Part shown: positions 12,640 through 25,049 of the stretch, piece after piece
How positions within the stretch are numbered: position 1 is the stretch's first letter
Layout of the letters: the number at the start of each line of letters is the position of its first letter
Origin: Aulostomus chinensis
Lineage: Eukaryota; Chordata; Actinopteri; Syngnathiformes; Aulostomidae
DNA: 64,000 bases
Direction of reading: 5' to 3'
Assembly: GCA_037954235.1 (NCBI GenBank)
Contig: JBBMOA010000002.1
Coordinates: 6,941,551 to 7,005,550, forward strand
The notes under the pieces: model-generated
The model's database searches: none
Told to the model about the DNA's origin: nothing
Seen by the model: only the letters and a program-made list of their open reading frames with translations
Made by a program: the position numbers and the translations under genes

Positions 12640-13760
12640 GAAGTTACAGCTTGATTTCAGTGAGTTTTCATCAAAATACAGGAGTTCTGCATGAAGTGTT
12701 CATTTTGGACTTCTCTGGCTGAGAAAACGCGATTTGTGACCAGTGATACAAAAATGCCATAACTTTTCTTAAAAGTGAGTTTTCAGTCAAGTTTCGACCT
12801 GAAAGCATAGAAAGATGCATAAACTTGAAGTTACAGCTGGATTTCAGTGAGTTTTCATCAAAATACAGGAGTTCTGCATGAAGTGTTCATTTTGGCCTTC
12901 TCTCGCTGAGAAAACGCTATTTGTGACCTGTGATACAAAAATGTCATAACTTTTGTTCAAAGTGAGTTTTCAGTCAAGTTTCCACCTGAAAGCATAGAAA
13001 GATGCATAAACTTGAAGTTACAGGTGGATTTTAGTGAGTTTTCATCAAAATACAGGAGTTCTGCATGAAGTGTTCATTTTGGCCTTCTCTCGCTGAGAAA
13101 ACACTATTTCTGACCTGTGACACAAAACAGCCATGACTTTTGTTCAAAGTCAGTTTTCAGTCAAGGTCCAAACTGAAAGCATAGAAAGATGCATAAACTT
13201 GAAGTTACAGCTTGATTTCAGTGAGTTTTCATCAAAATACAGGAGTTCTGCATGAAGTGTTCATTTTGGACTTCTCTGGCTGAGAAAACGCGATTTGTGA
13301 CCAGTGATACAAAAATGCCATAACTTTTCTTAAAAGTGAGTTTTCAGTCAAGTTTCGACCTGAAAGCATAGAAAGATGCATAAACTTGAAGTTACAGCTG
13401 GATTTCAGTGAGTTTTCATCAAAATACAGGAGTTCTGCATGAAGTGTTCATTTTGGCCTTCTCTCGCTGAGAAAACGCTATTTGTGACCTGTGATACAAA
13501 AATGTCATAACTTTTGTTCAAAGTGAGTTTTCAGTCAAGTTTCCACCTGAAAGCATAGAAAGATGCATAAACTTGAAGTTACAGGTGGATTTTAGTGAGT
13601 TTTCATCAAAATACAGGAGTTCTGCATGAAGTGTTCATTTTGGCCTTCTCTCGCTGAGAAAACACTATTTCTGACCTGTGACACAAAACAGCCATGACTT
13701 TTGTTCAAAGTCAGTTTTCAGTCAAGGTCCAACCTGAAAGCATAGAAAGATGCATAAACT
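12640..13760 (+). repeat. Tandem 3-monomer duplication (561 bp)
   Basis: ctctggctga occurs at 12713 and 13274, and the rare allele tttcttaaaagtgag near 12763 and 13324, each exactly 561 bp apart (3 x 187). The following monomers also match in order (a gtcataac type, then a catgactttt type with aaagtcag). The left edge is near 12640, because the upstream monomer at about 12541 differs from its counterpart. Confidence 0.88.
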
Positions 13761-14261
13761 TGAAGTTACAGCTTGATTTCATTGAGTTTTCATCAAAATA
13801 CAGGAGTTCTGCATGAAGTGTTCATTTCGGACTTCTCTCGCTGAGAAAACGCTATTTGTGACCAGTGACACAAAAATGCCATAACTTTTCTTCAAAGTGA
13901 GTTTTCAGTCAAGTTTCGACCTGAAAGCATAGAAAGATGCATAAACTTGAAGTTACAGGTGGATTTCAGAGAGTTTTCCTCAAAATACAGGAGTTCTGCA
14001 TGAAGTGTTCATTTTGGCCTTCTCTCGCTGAGAAAACACTATTTGTGACCTGTGATACAAAAATGCCATAACTTTTGTTCAAAGTGAGTTTTCAGTCAAG
14101 TTTCAACCTGAAAGCATAGAAAGATGCATAAACTTGAAGTTACAGGTGGATTTCAGTGAGTTTTCATCAAAATACAGGAGTTCTGCATGAAGTGTTCATT
14201 TTGGCCTTCTCTCGCTGAGAAAACGCTATTTGTGACCTGTGATACAAAAATGTCATAACTT

Positions 14262-15680
14262 TTGTTCAAAGTGAGTTTTCAGTCAAGTTTCCACCTGAAA
14301 GCATAGAAAGATGCATAAACTTGAATTTACAGGTGGATTTTAGTGAGTTTTCATCAAAATACAGGAGTTCTGCATGAAGTGTTCATTTTGGCCTTCTCTC
14401 GCTGAGAAAACACTATTTCTGACCTGTGACAAAAAACAGCCATGACTTTTGTTCAAAGTGAGTTTTCAGTCAAGGTCCAACCTGAAAGCATAGAAAGATG
14501 CATAAACTTGAAGTTACAGCTTGATTTCAGTGAGTTTTCATCAAAATACAGGAGTTCTGCATGAAGTGTTCATTTTGGCCTTCTCTCGCTGAGAAAATGC
14601 TATTTCTGACCTGTGACACAAAACAGCAATGACTTTTGTTCAAAGTGAGTTTTCAGTCAAGGTCCAACCTGAAAGCATAGAAAGATGCATAAACTTGAAG
14701 TTACAGGTGGATTTTAGTGAGTTTTCATCAAAATACAGGAGTTCTGCATGAAGTGTTCATTTTGGCCTTCTCTCGCCGAGAAAACGCTATTTGTGACCTG
14801 TGATACAAAAATGCCATAACTTTTCTTCAAAGAGAGTTTTCAGTCAAGTTTCAACCTGAAAGCATAGAAAGATGCATAAACTTGAAGTTACAGGTGGATT
14901 TTAGTGAGTTTTCATCAAAATACAGGAGTTCTGCATGAAGTGTTCATTTTGGCCTTCTCTCTCTGAGAAAACACTATTTGTGACCTGTGACACAAAACAG
15001 CCATAACTTTTGTTCAAAGTGAGTTTTCAGTCAAGTTTCAACCTGAAAGCATAGAAAGATGCATAAACTTGAAGTTACTGCTGGATTTCAGTGAGTTTTC
15101 CTCAAAATACAGGAGTTCTGAATGAAGTGTTCATTTTGGCCTTCTCTCGTTGAGAAAACACTATTTGTGACCTGTGACACAAAAATGCCATAACTTTTGT
15201 TCAAAGTGAGTTTTCAGTCAAGTTTCAACCTGAAAGCATAGAAAGATGCATAAACTTGAAGTTACAGGTGGATTTCAGTGAGTTTTCATCAAAATACAGG
15301 AGTTATGCATGAAGTGTTCATTTTGGCCTTCTCTCGCTGAGAAAACACTATTTTTGACCTGTGATACAAAATGCCATAACTTTTGTTCAAAGTGAGTTTT
15401 CAGTCAAGTTTCAACCTGAAAGCATAGAAAGATGCATAAACTTGAAGTTACAGCTTGATTTCAGTGAGTTTTCCTCAAAATACAGAAGTTCTGCATGAAG
15501 TGTTCATTTTGGCCTTCTCTCGCTGAGAAAACGCTATTTGTGACCTGTGATACAAAACAGCCATAATTTTTCTTCAAAGTGAGTTTTCAGTCAAGTTTCA
15601 ATCTGAAAGCCTAGAAAGATGCATAAACTTGAAGTTACAGGTGGATTTTAGTGAGTTTTCATCAAAATACAGGAGTTCTG
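14262..15680 (+). repeat. 16/17-monomer duplication, right copy
   Basis: This is the downstream partner of 11270-12500. It shares the same rare alleles in the same order but differs internally: at about 14572 it carries the ttttggcc and gaaaatgc alleles where the left copy has ttcggact and gaaaacgc. The duplicate was therefore later edited by exchange or conversion with other monomers, and it holds one monomer more. Confidence 0.8.
15334..15519 (+). repeat. 186 bp monomer, single A deletion
   Basis: The usual run gatacaaaaatgcc has lost one A (gatacaaaatgcc) near 15363-15375. It lies inside the right copy of the 16/17-monomer duplication and explains the one-base offset of that alignment. 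Confidence 0.85.
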
Positions 15681-16641
15681 CATGAAGTGTTCATTTTGGC
15701 CTTCTCTCGCTGAGAAAACACTACTTGTGACCTGTGATACAAAAATGCCATAACTTTTCTTCAAAGTGAGTTTTCAGTCAAGTTTCGACCTGAAAGCATA
15801 GAAAGATGCATAAACTTGAAATTACAGGTGGATTTCAGTGAGTTTTCATCAAAATACAGGAGTTCTGCATGAAGTGTTCATTTTGGCCTTCTCTCGCTGA
15901 GAAAACGCTATTTGTGACCTGTGATACAAAAATGTCATAACTTTTGTTCAAAGTGAGTTTTCAGTCAAGTTTCGACCTGAAAGCATAGAAAGATGCATAA
16001 ATTTGAAGTTACAGGTGGATTTTAGTGAGTTTTCATCAAAATACAGGAGTTCTGCATGAAGTGTTCATTTTGGCCTTCTCTCGCTGAGAAAACGCTATTT
16101 GTGACCCGTGATACAAAAATGCCATAACTTTTCTTCAAAGTGAGTTTTCAGTCAAGTTTCAACCTGAAAGCATAGAAAGATGCATAAACTTGAAGTTACA
16201 GCTTGATTACAGTGAGTTTTCCTCAAAATACAGGAGTTATGCATGAAGTGTTCATTTTGGCCTTCTTTCGCTGAGAAAACGCTATTTGTGACCTGTGACA
16301 CAAAAAAGCCATATCTTTTCTTCAAAGTGAGTTTTCAGTCAAGTTTCAACCTGAAAGCATAGAATGATGCATAAACTTGAAGTTACAGGTGGATTACAGT
16401 GAGTTTTCATCAAAATACAGGAGTTCTGCATGAAGTGTTCATTTTGGCCTTCTCTCGCTGAGAAAACGCTATTTGTGACCTGTGATACAAAAATGCCATA
16501 ACTTTTCTTCAAATTGAGTTTTCAGTCAAGTTTCGACCTGAAAGCATAGAAACATTTATAAACTTGAAGTTACAGCTTGATTTCAGTGAGTTTTCATCAA
16601 AATACAGGAGTTCTGCATGAAGTGTTCATTTTGGACTTCTC

Positions 16642-16829
16642 TGGCTGGGAAAACGCGATTTGTGACCTGTGATACAAAAATGCCATAACTTTTCTTCAAA
16701 GTGAGTTTTCAGTCAAATTTCGACCTGAAAGCATAGAAAGATGCATAAAACTTGAAGTTACAGGTGGATTTCAGTGAGTTTTCATCAAAATACAGGAGTT
16801 CTGCATGAAAAGTTCATTTTGGCCTTCTC
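16642..16829 (+). repeat. 188 bp monomer, single A insertion
   Basis: gcataaacttg is expanded to gcataaaacttg near 16743. The same insertion occurs in the monomer at 17578-17764, which also lost one base in ttttcagtaaatttcg near 17642 and so is back to 187 bp. The two monomers share ancestry in a 5-monomer step: tagaaaca lies near 16547 and 17483, 936 bp apart, which is 5 x 187 plus this insertion. Confidence 0.85.
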
Positions 16830-19821
16830 TCGCTGAGAAAACGCTATTTGTGACCTGTGATACAAAAATGTCATAACTCTTGTTCAAAGTGAGTTTTCAG
16901 TCAAGTTTCAACCTGAACGCATAGAAAGATGAATAAACTTGAAGTTACAGGTGGATTTTAGTGAGTTTTCATCAAAATACAGGAGTTCTGCATGAAGTGT
17001 TCATTTTGGCCTTCTCTCGCTGAGAAAACGCTATTTCTGACCTGTGACACAAAACAGCCATGACTTTTGTTCAAAGTGAGTTTTCAGTCAAGGTCCAACC
17101 TGAAAGCATAGAAAGATGCATAAACTTGAAGTTACAGCTTGATTTCAGTGAGTTTTCATCAAAATACAGGAGTTCTGCATGAAGTGTTCATTTCGGACTT
17201 CTCTCGCTGAGAAAACGCTATTTGTGACCAGTGATACAAAAATGCCATAACTTTTCTTCAAAGTGAGTTTTCAGTCAAGTTTCGACCTGAAAGCATAGAA
17301 AGATGCATAAACTTGAAGTTACAGGTGGATTTCAGTGAGTTTTCATCAAAATACAGGAGTTCTGCATGAAGTGTTCATTTTGGCCTTCTCTCGCTGAGAA
17401 AACGCTATTTGTGACCGGTGATACAAAAATGCCATAACTTTTCTTCAAAGTGAGTTTTCAGTCAAGTTTCGACCTGAAAGCATAGAAACATTTATGAACT
17501 TGAAGTTACAGCTTGATTTCAGTGAGTTTTCATCAAAATACAGGAGTTCTGCATGAAGTGTTCATTTTGGACTTCTCTGGCTGAGAAAACGCGATTTGTG
17601 ACCTGTGATACAAAAATGCCATAACTTTTCTTCAAAGTGAGTTTTCAGTAAATTTCGACCTGAAAGCATAGAAAGATGCATAAAACTTGAAGTTACAGCT
17701 TGATTTCAGTGAGTTTTCATCAAAATACAGGAGTTCTGCATGAAGTGTTCATTTCGGACTTCTCTCGCTGAGAAAACGCTATTTGTGACCAGTGATACAA
17801 AAATGCCATAACTTTTCTTCAAAGTGAGTTTTCAGTCAAGTTTCGACCTGAAAGCATAGAAAGATGCATAAACTTGAAGTTACAGGTGGATTTCAGTGAG
17901 TTTTCATCAAAATACAGGAGTTCTGCATGAAGTGTTCATTTTGGCCTTCTCTCGCTGAGAAAACGCTATTTGTGACCTGTGATACAAAAATGTCATAACT
18001 TTTGTTCAAAGTGAGTTTTCAGTCAAGTTTCAACCTGAAAGCATAGAAAGATGCATAAACTTGAAGTTACAGGTGGATTTTAGTGAGTTTTCATCAAAAT
18101 ACAGGAGTTCTGCATGAAGTGTTCATTTTGGCCTTCTCTCGCTGAGAAAACACTATATGTGACCTGTGACACAAAACAGCCATTACTGTTGTTCAAAGTG
18201 AGTTTTCAGTCAAGTTTCAACCTGAAAGCATAGAAAGATGCATAAACTTGAAGTTACAGGTGGATTTTAGTGAGTTTTCATCAAAATACAGGAGTTCTGC
18301 ATGAAGTGTTCATTTTGGCCTTCTCTCGCTGAGAAAACACTATTTCTGACCTGTGACACAAAACAGCCATGACTTTTGTTCAAAGTGAGTTTTCAGTCAA
18401 GGTTCAACCTGAAAGCATAGAAAGATGCATAAACTTGAAGTTACAGCTTTATTTCAGTGAGTTTTCATCAAAATACAGGAGTTCTGCACGAAGTGTTCAT
18501 TTTGGCCTTCTCTCGCTGAGAAAACACTATTTGTGACCTGTGATACAAAAATGCCATAACTTTTGTTCAAAGTGAGTTTTCAGTCAAGTTTCAACCTGAA
18601 AGCATAGAAAGATGCATAAACTTGAAGTTACAGGTGGATTACAGTGAGTTTTCATTAAAATACAGGAGTTCTGCACGAAGTGTTCATTTTGGCCTTCTCT
18701 CGCTGAGAAAACGCTATTTGTGACCTGTGATACAAAAATGCCATAACTTTTCTTCAAAGTGAGTTTTCAGTCAAGTTTTAACCTGAAAGCATAGAAAGAT
18801 GCATAAATTTGAAGTTACAGGTGGATTTTAGTGAGTTTTCATCAAAATACAGGAGTTCTGCATGAAGTGTTCATTTTGGCCTTCTCTCGCTGAGAAAACG
18901 CTATTTGTGACCTGTGATACAAAAATGCCATAACTTTTCTTCAAAGTGAGTTTTCAGTCAAGTTTCAACCTGAAAGCATAGAAAGATGCATAAACTTGAA
19001 GTTACAGCTTGATTTCAGTGAGTTTTCCTCAAAATACAGGAGTTATGCATGAAGTGTTCATTTTGGCCTTCTCTCGCTGAGAAAACACTATTTGTGACCA
19101 GTGATACAAAAATGCCATAACTTTTCTTCAAAGTGAGTTTTCAGTCAAGTTTCGACCTGAAAGCATAGAAAGATTTATAAACTTGAAGTTACAGCTTTAT
19201 TTCAGTGAGTTTTCATCAAAATACAGGAGTTCTGCATGAAGTGTTCATTTTGGCCTTCTCTCGCTGAGAAAACGCTATTTGTGACCTGTGATACAAAAAT
19301 GTCATAACTTTTGTTCAAAGTGAGTTTTCAGTCAAGTTTCAACCTGAAAGCATAGAAAGATGCATAAATTTGAAGTTACAGGTGGATTTTAGTGAGTTTT
19401 CATCAAAATACAGGAGTTCTGCATGAAGTGTTCATTTTGGCCTTCTCTCGCTGAGAAAACGCTATTTGTGACCTGTGATACAAAAATGCCATAACTTTTC
19501 TTCAAAGTGAGTTTTCAGTCAAGTTTCAACCTGAAAGCATAGAAAGATGCATAAACTTGAAGTTACAGCTTGATTTCAGTGAGTTTTCCTCAAAATACAG
19601 GAGTTATGCATGAAGTGTTCATTTTGGCCTTCTTTCGCTGAGAAAACGCTATTTGTGACCTGTGACACAAAAAAGCCATAACTTTTCTTCAAAGTGAGTT
19701 TTCAGTCAAGTTTCAACCTGAAAGCATAGAAAGATGCATAAACTTGAAGTTACAGGTGGATTACAGTGAGTTTTCATCAAAATACAGGAGTTCTGCATGA
19801 AGTGTTCATTTTGGCCTTCTC

Positions 19822-20005
19822 TCGCTGAGAAAACACTATTTCTGACCTGTGACACAAAACAGCCATGACTTTTTTTCAAAGTGAGTTTTCAGTCAAGGTT
19901 CAACCTGAAAGCATAGAAAGATGCATAAACTTGAAGTTACAGCTTGATTTCAGTGAGTTTTCATCAAAATACAGGAGTTCATGAAGTGTTCATTTTGGCC
20001 TTCTC
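19822..20005 (+). repeat. 184 bp monomer, three-base deletion
   Basis: The usual ggagttctgcatgaag reads ggagttcatgaag near 19973-19985, losing three bases. This is the shortest monomer I found, and the only indel larger than one base in the window. Confidence 0.9.
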
Positions 20006-20329
20006 TCGCTGAGAAAACACTATTTGTGACCTGTGATACAAAAATGCCATAACTTTTGTTCAAAGTGAGTTTTCAGTCAAGTTTCAACCTGAAAGCATAG
20101 AAAGATGCATCAACTTGAAGTTACAGGTGGATTACAGTGAGTTTTCATCAAAATACAGGAGTTCTGCATGAAGTGTTCATTTTGGCCTTCTCTCGCTGAG
20201 AAAACACTATTTCTGACCTGTGACACAAAACAGCCTTGACTTTTGTTCAAAGTGAGTTTTCAGTCAAGTTTCAACCTGAAAGCATAGAAAGATGCATAAA
20301 CTTGAAGTTACAGCTTGATTTCAGTTAGT

Positions 20330-21700
20330 TTTCATCAAAATACAGGTGTTCTGCACGAAGTGTTCATTTTGGCCTTCTCTCGCTGAGAAAACACTATTTG
20401 TGACCTGTGATACAAAAATGCCATAACTTTTCTTCAAAGTGAGTTTTCAGTCAAGTTTCAACCTGAAAGCATAGAAAGATGCATAAACTTGAAGTAACAG
20501 GTGGATTACAGTGAGTTTTCATCAAAATACAGGAGTTCTGCATGAAGTGTTCATTTTGGCCTTCTCTCGCTGAGAAAACGCTATTTGTGACCTGTGATAC
20601 AAAAATGCCATAACTTTTCTTCAAAGTGAGTTTTCAGTCAAGTTTCAACCTGAAAGCATAGAAAGATGCATAATCTTGAAGTTACAGCTTGATTTCAGTG
20701 AGTTTTCATCAAAATACAGGAGTTCTGCATGAAGTGTTCATTTTGGACTTCTCTGGCCAAGAAAACGCGATTTGTGACCAGTGATACAAAAATGCCATAA
20801 CTTTTCTTCAAAGTGAGTTTTCAGTCAAGTTTCGACCTGAAAGCATAGAAAGATGCATAAACTTGAAGTGACAGGTGGATTTCAGTGAGTTTTCCTCAAA
20901 ACACAGGAGTTCTGCATGAAGTGTTCATTTTGGCCTTCTCTCGCTGAGAAAACGCTATTTGTGACCTGCGACACAGAACAGCCATAACTTTTGTTCAAAG
21001 TGAGTTTTCAGTCAAGTTTCAACCTGAAAGCATAGAAAGATGCATAAATTTGAAGTTACAGCTTGATTTCAGTGAGTTTTCATCAAAATACAGGTGTTCT
21101 GCACGAAGTGTTCATTTTGGCCTTCTCTCGCTGAGAAAACACTATTTGTGACCTGTGATACAAAAATGCCATAACTTTTCTTCAAAGTGAGTTTTCAGTC
21201 AAGTTTCAACCTGAAAGCATAGAAAGATGCATAAACTTGAAGTAACAGGTGGATTACAGTGAGTTTTCATCAAAATACAGGAGTTCTGCATGAAGTGTTC
21301 ATTTTGGCCTTCTCTCGCTGAGAAAACGCTATTTGTGACCTGTGATACAAAAATGCCATAACTTTTCTTCAAAGTGAGTTTTCAGTCAAGTTTCAACCTG
21401 AAAGCATAGAAAGATGCATAATCTTGAAGTTACAGCTTGATTTCAGTGAGTTTTCATCAAAATACAGGAGTTCTGCATGAAGTGTTCATTTTGGACTTCT
21501 CTGGCCAAGAAAACGCGATTTGTGACCAGTGATACAAAAATGCCATAACTTTTCTTCAAAGTGAGTTTTCAGTCAAGTTTCGACCTGAAAGCATAGAAAG
21601 ATGCATAAACTTGAAGTGACAGGTGGATTTCAGTGAGTTTTCATCAAAACACAGGAGTTCTGCATGAAGTGTTCATTTTGGCCTTCTCTCGCTGAGAAAA
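20330..21700 (+). repeat. Tandem 4-monomer duplication (748 bp) inside copy A
   Basis: caggtgttct lies at 20343 and 21091, and ctctggccaa at 20751 and 21499, both exactly 748 bp apart (4 x 187). The allele aaaacacagg near 20898 and 21646 is also shared. The match ends where gacctgcgacacagaac (near 20964) meets gacctgtgatac (near 21712). Confidence 0.9.
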
Positions 21701-24306
21701 CGCTATTTGTGACCTGTGATACAAAAATGCCATAACTTTTGTTCAAAGTGAGTTTTCAGTCAAGTTTCAACCTGAAAGCATAGAAAGATGCATAAACTTG
21801 AAGTTACAGCTTGATTTCAGTGAGTTTTCCTCAAAATACAGGAGTTCTGCATGAAGTGTTCATTTTGGCCTTCTTTCGCTGAGAAAACGCTATTTGTGAC
21901 CTGTGACACGAAAAAGCCATAACTTTTCTTCAAAGTGAGTTTTCAGTCAAGTTTCAACCTGAAAGCATAGAAAGATGCATAAACTTGAAGTTACAGGTGG
22001 ATTACAGTGAGTTTTCATCAAAATATAGGAGTTCTGCATGAAGTGTTCATTTTGGCCTTCTCTCGCTGAGAAAACGCTATTTGTGACCTGTGATACAAAA
22101 ATGCCATAACTTTTCTTCAAAGTGAGTTTTCAGTCAAGTTTTAACCTGAAAGCATAGAAAGATGCATAAATTTGAAGTTACAGGTGGATTTTAGTGAGTT
22201 TTCATCAAAATACAGGAGTTCTGCATGAAGTGTTCATTTTGGCCTTCTCTCGCTGAGAAAACGCTATTTGTGACCTGTGATACAAAAATGCCATAACTTT
22301 TCTTCAAAGTGAATTTTCAGTCAAGTTTCAACCTGAAAGCATAGAAAGATGAATAAACTTAAAGTTACACCTTGATTTCAGTGAGTTTTCCTCAAAACAC
22401 AGGAGTTCTGCATGAAGTGTTCATTTTGGCCTTCTCTCGCTGAGAAAACGCTATTTGTGACCTGCGACACAGAACAGCCATAACTTTTGTTCAAAGTGAG
22501 TTTTCAGTCAAGTTTCAACCTGAAAGCATAGAAAGATGCATAAATTTGAAGTTACAGGTGGATTTTAGTGAGTTTTCATCAAAATACAGGAGTTCTGCAT
22601 GAAGTGTTCATTTTGGCCTTCTCTCGCTGAGAAAACGCTATTTGTGACCTGTGATACAAAAATTCCATAACTTTTCTTCAAAGTGAGTTTTCAGTCAAGT
22701 TTCAACCTGAAAGCATAGAAAGATGCATAAACTTGAAGTTACAGCTTGATTTCAGTGAGTTTTCCTCAAAATACAGGAGTTATGCATGAAGTGTTCATTT
22801 TGGCCTTCTCTCGCTGAGAAAACACTATTTGTGACCTGTGATACAAAAATGCCATAACTTTTCTTCTAAGTGAGTTTTCAGTCAAGTTTCAACCTGAAAG
22901 CATAGAAAGATGCATAAACTCTAAGTAACAGGTGGATTTTAGTGAGTTTTCATCAAAATACAGGAGTTCTGCATGAAGTGTTCATTTTGGCCTTCTCTCG
23001 CTGAGAAAACACTATTTCTGACCTGTGACACAAAACAGCCATGACTTTTGTTCAAAGTGAGTTTTCAGTCAAGGTTCAACCTGAAAGCATAGAAAGATGC
23101 ATAAACTTGAAGTTACAGCTTGATTTCAGTGAGTTTTCATCAAAATACAGGATTTCTGCACGAAGTGTTCATTTTGGCCTTCTCTCGCTGAGAAAACACT
23201 ATTTGTGACCTGTGATACAAAAATGCCATAACTTTTCTTCAAAGTGAGTTTTCAGTCAAGTTTCAAACTGAAAGCATAGAAAGATGCATAAACTTGAAGT
23301 TACAGGTGGATTACAGTGAGTTTTCATCAAAATACAGGAGTTCTGCATGAAGTGTTCATTTTGGCCTTCTCTCGCTGAGAAAACAATAATTCTGACCTGT
23401 GACACAAAACAGCCTTGACTTTTGTTCAAAGTGAGTTTTCAGTCAAGTTTCAACCTGAAAGCATAGAAAGATGCATAAACTTGAAGTTACAGCTTGATTT
23501 CAGTTAGTTTTCATCAAAATACAGGAGTTCTGCACGAAGTGTTCATTTTGGCCTTCTCTCGCTGAGAAAACACTATTTGTGACCTGTGATACAAAAATGC
23601 CATAACTTTTCTTCAAAGTGAGTTTTCAGTCAAGTTTCAACCTGAAAGCATAGAAAGATGCATAAACTTGAAGTAACAGGTGGATTACAGTGAGTTTTCA
23701 TCAAAATACAGGAGTTCTGCATGAAGTGTTCATTTTGGCCTTCTCTCGCTGAGAAAACGCTATTTGTGACCTGTGATACAAAAATGCCAGAACTTTTCTT
23801 CAAGGTGAGTTTTCAGTCAAGTTTCAACCTGAAAGCATAGAAAGATGCATAAATTTGAAGTTACAGGTGGATTTTAGTGAGTTTTCATCAAAATACAGGA
23901 GTTCTGCATGAAGTGTTCATTTTGGCCTTCTCTCGCTGAGAAAACGCTATTTGTGACCTGTGATACAAAAATGCCATAACTTTTCTTCAAAGTGAGTTTT
24001 CAGTCAAGTTTCAACCTGAAAGCATAGAAAGATGCATAATCTTGAAGTTACAGCTTGATTTCAGTGAGTTTTCATCAAAATACAGGAGTTCTACATGAAG
24101 TGTTCATTTTGGCCTTCTCTCGCTGAGAAAACACTATTTGTGACCTGTGATACAAAAATGCCATAACTTTTCTTCAAAGTGAGTTTTCAGTCAAGTTTCG
24201 ACCTGAAAGCATAGAAAGATTTATAAACTTGAAGTTACAGCTTGATTTCAGTGAGTTTTCATCAAAATACAGGAGTTCTGCATGAAGTGTTCATTTTGGA
24301 CTTCTC

Positions 24307-24494
24307 TGGCTGAGAAAACGCGATTTGTGACCTGTGATACAAAAATGCCATAACTTTTCTTCAAAGAGAGTTTTCAGTCAAGTTTCGACCTGAAAGCATA
24401 GAAAGATGCATAAAAGTTGAAGTTACAGATGGATTTCAGTGAGTTTTCATCAAAATACAGGAGTTCTGCATGTAATTTTCATTTTTGCCTTCTC
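24307..24494 (+). repeat. 188 bp monomer marking HOR copy A
   Basis: gcataaacttg reads gcataaaagttg near 24409, one base longer, and the monomer ends with the rare allele catgtaattttc at 24469. The same pair of changes marks 28609-28796 and 32910-33097, so it predates the amplification of the 23-mer. Confidence 0.9.
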
Positions 24495-25049
24495 TCGCTG
24501 AGAAAACGCTATTTGTGACCATTGATACAAAAATGTCATAACTCTTGTTCAAAGTGAGTTTTCAGTCAAGTTTCAACCTGAAAGCATAGAAAGATGCATA
24601 AACTTGAAGTTACAGGTGGATTTTAGTGAGTTTTCATCAAAATACAGGAGTTCTGCATGAAGTGTTCATTTTGGCCTTCTCTCGCTGAGAAAATGCTATT
24701 TGTGACCTGTGACACAAAACAGCCATAACTTTTGTTCAAAGTGAGTTTTCAGTCAAGTTTCAACCTGAAAGCATAGAAAGATGCATAAACTTGAAGATAC
24801 AGCTTGATTTCAGTGAGTTTTCATGAAAATACGGGAGTTCTGCATGAAGTGTTCATTTTTGCCTTCTCTCGCTGAGAAAACACTATTTGTGACCTGTGAT
24901 ACATAAATGCCATAACATTTGTTCAAAGTGAGTTTTCAGTCAAGTTTCAACCTGAAAGCATAGAAAGATGCATAAACTTGAAGTTACAGCTTGATTTCAG
25001 TGAGTTTTCCTCTAAATACAGGAGTTATGCATGAAGTGTTCATTTTGGC

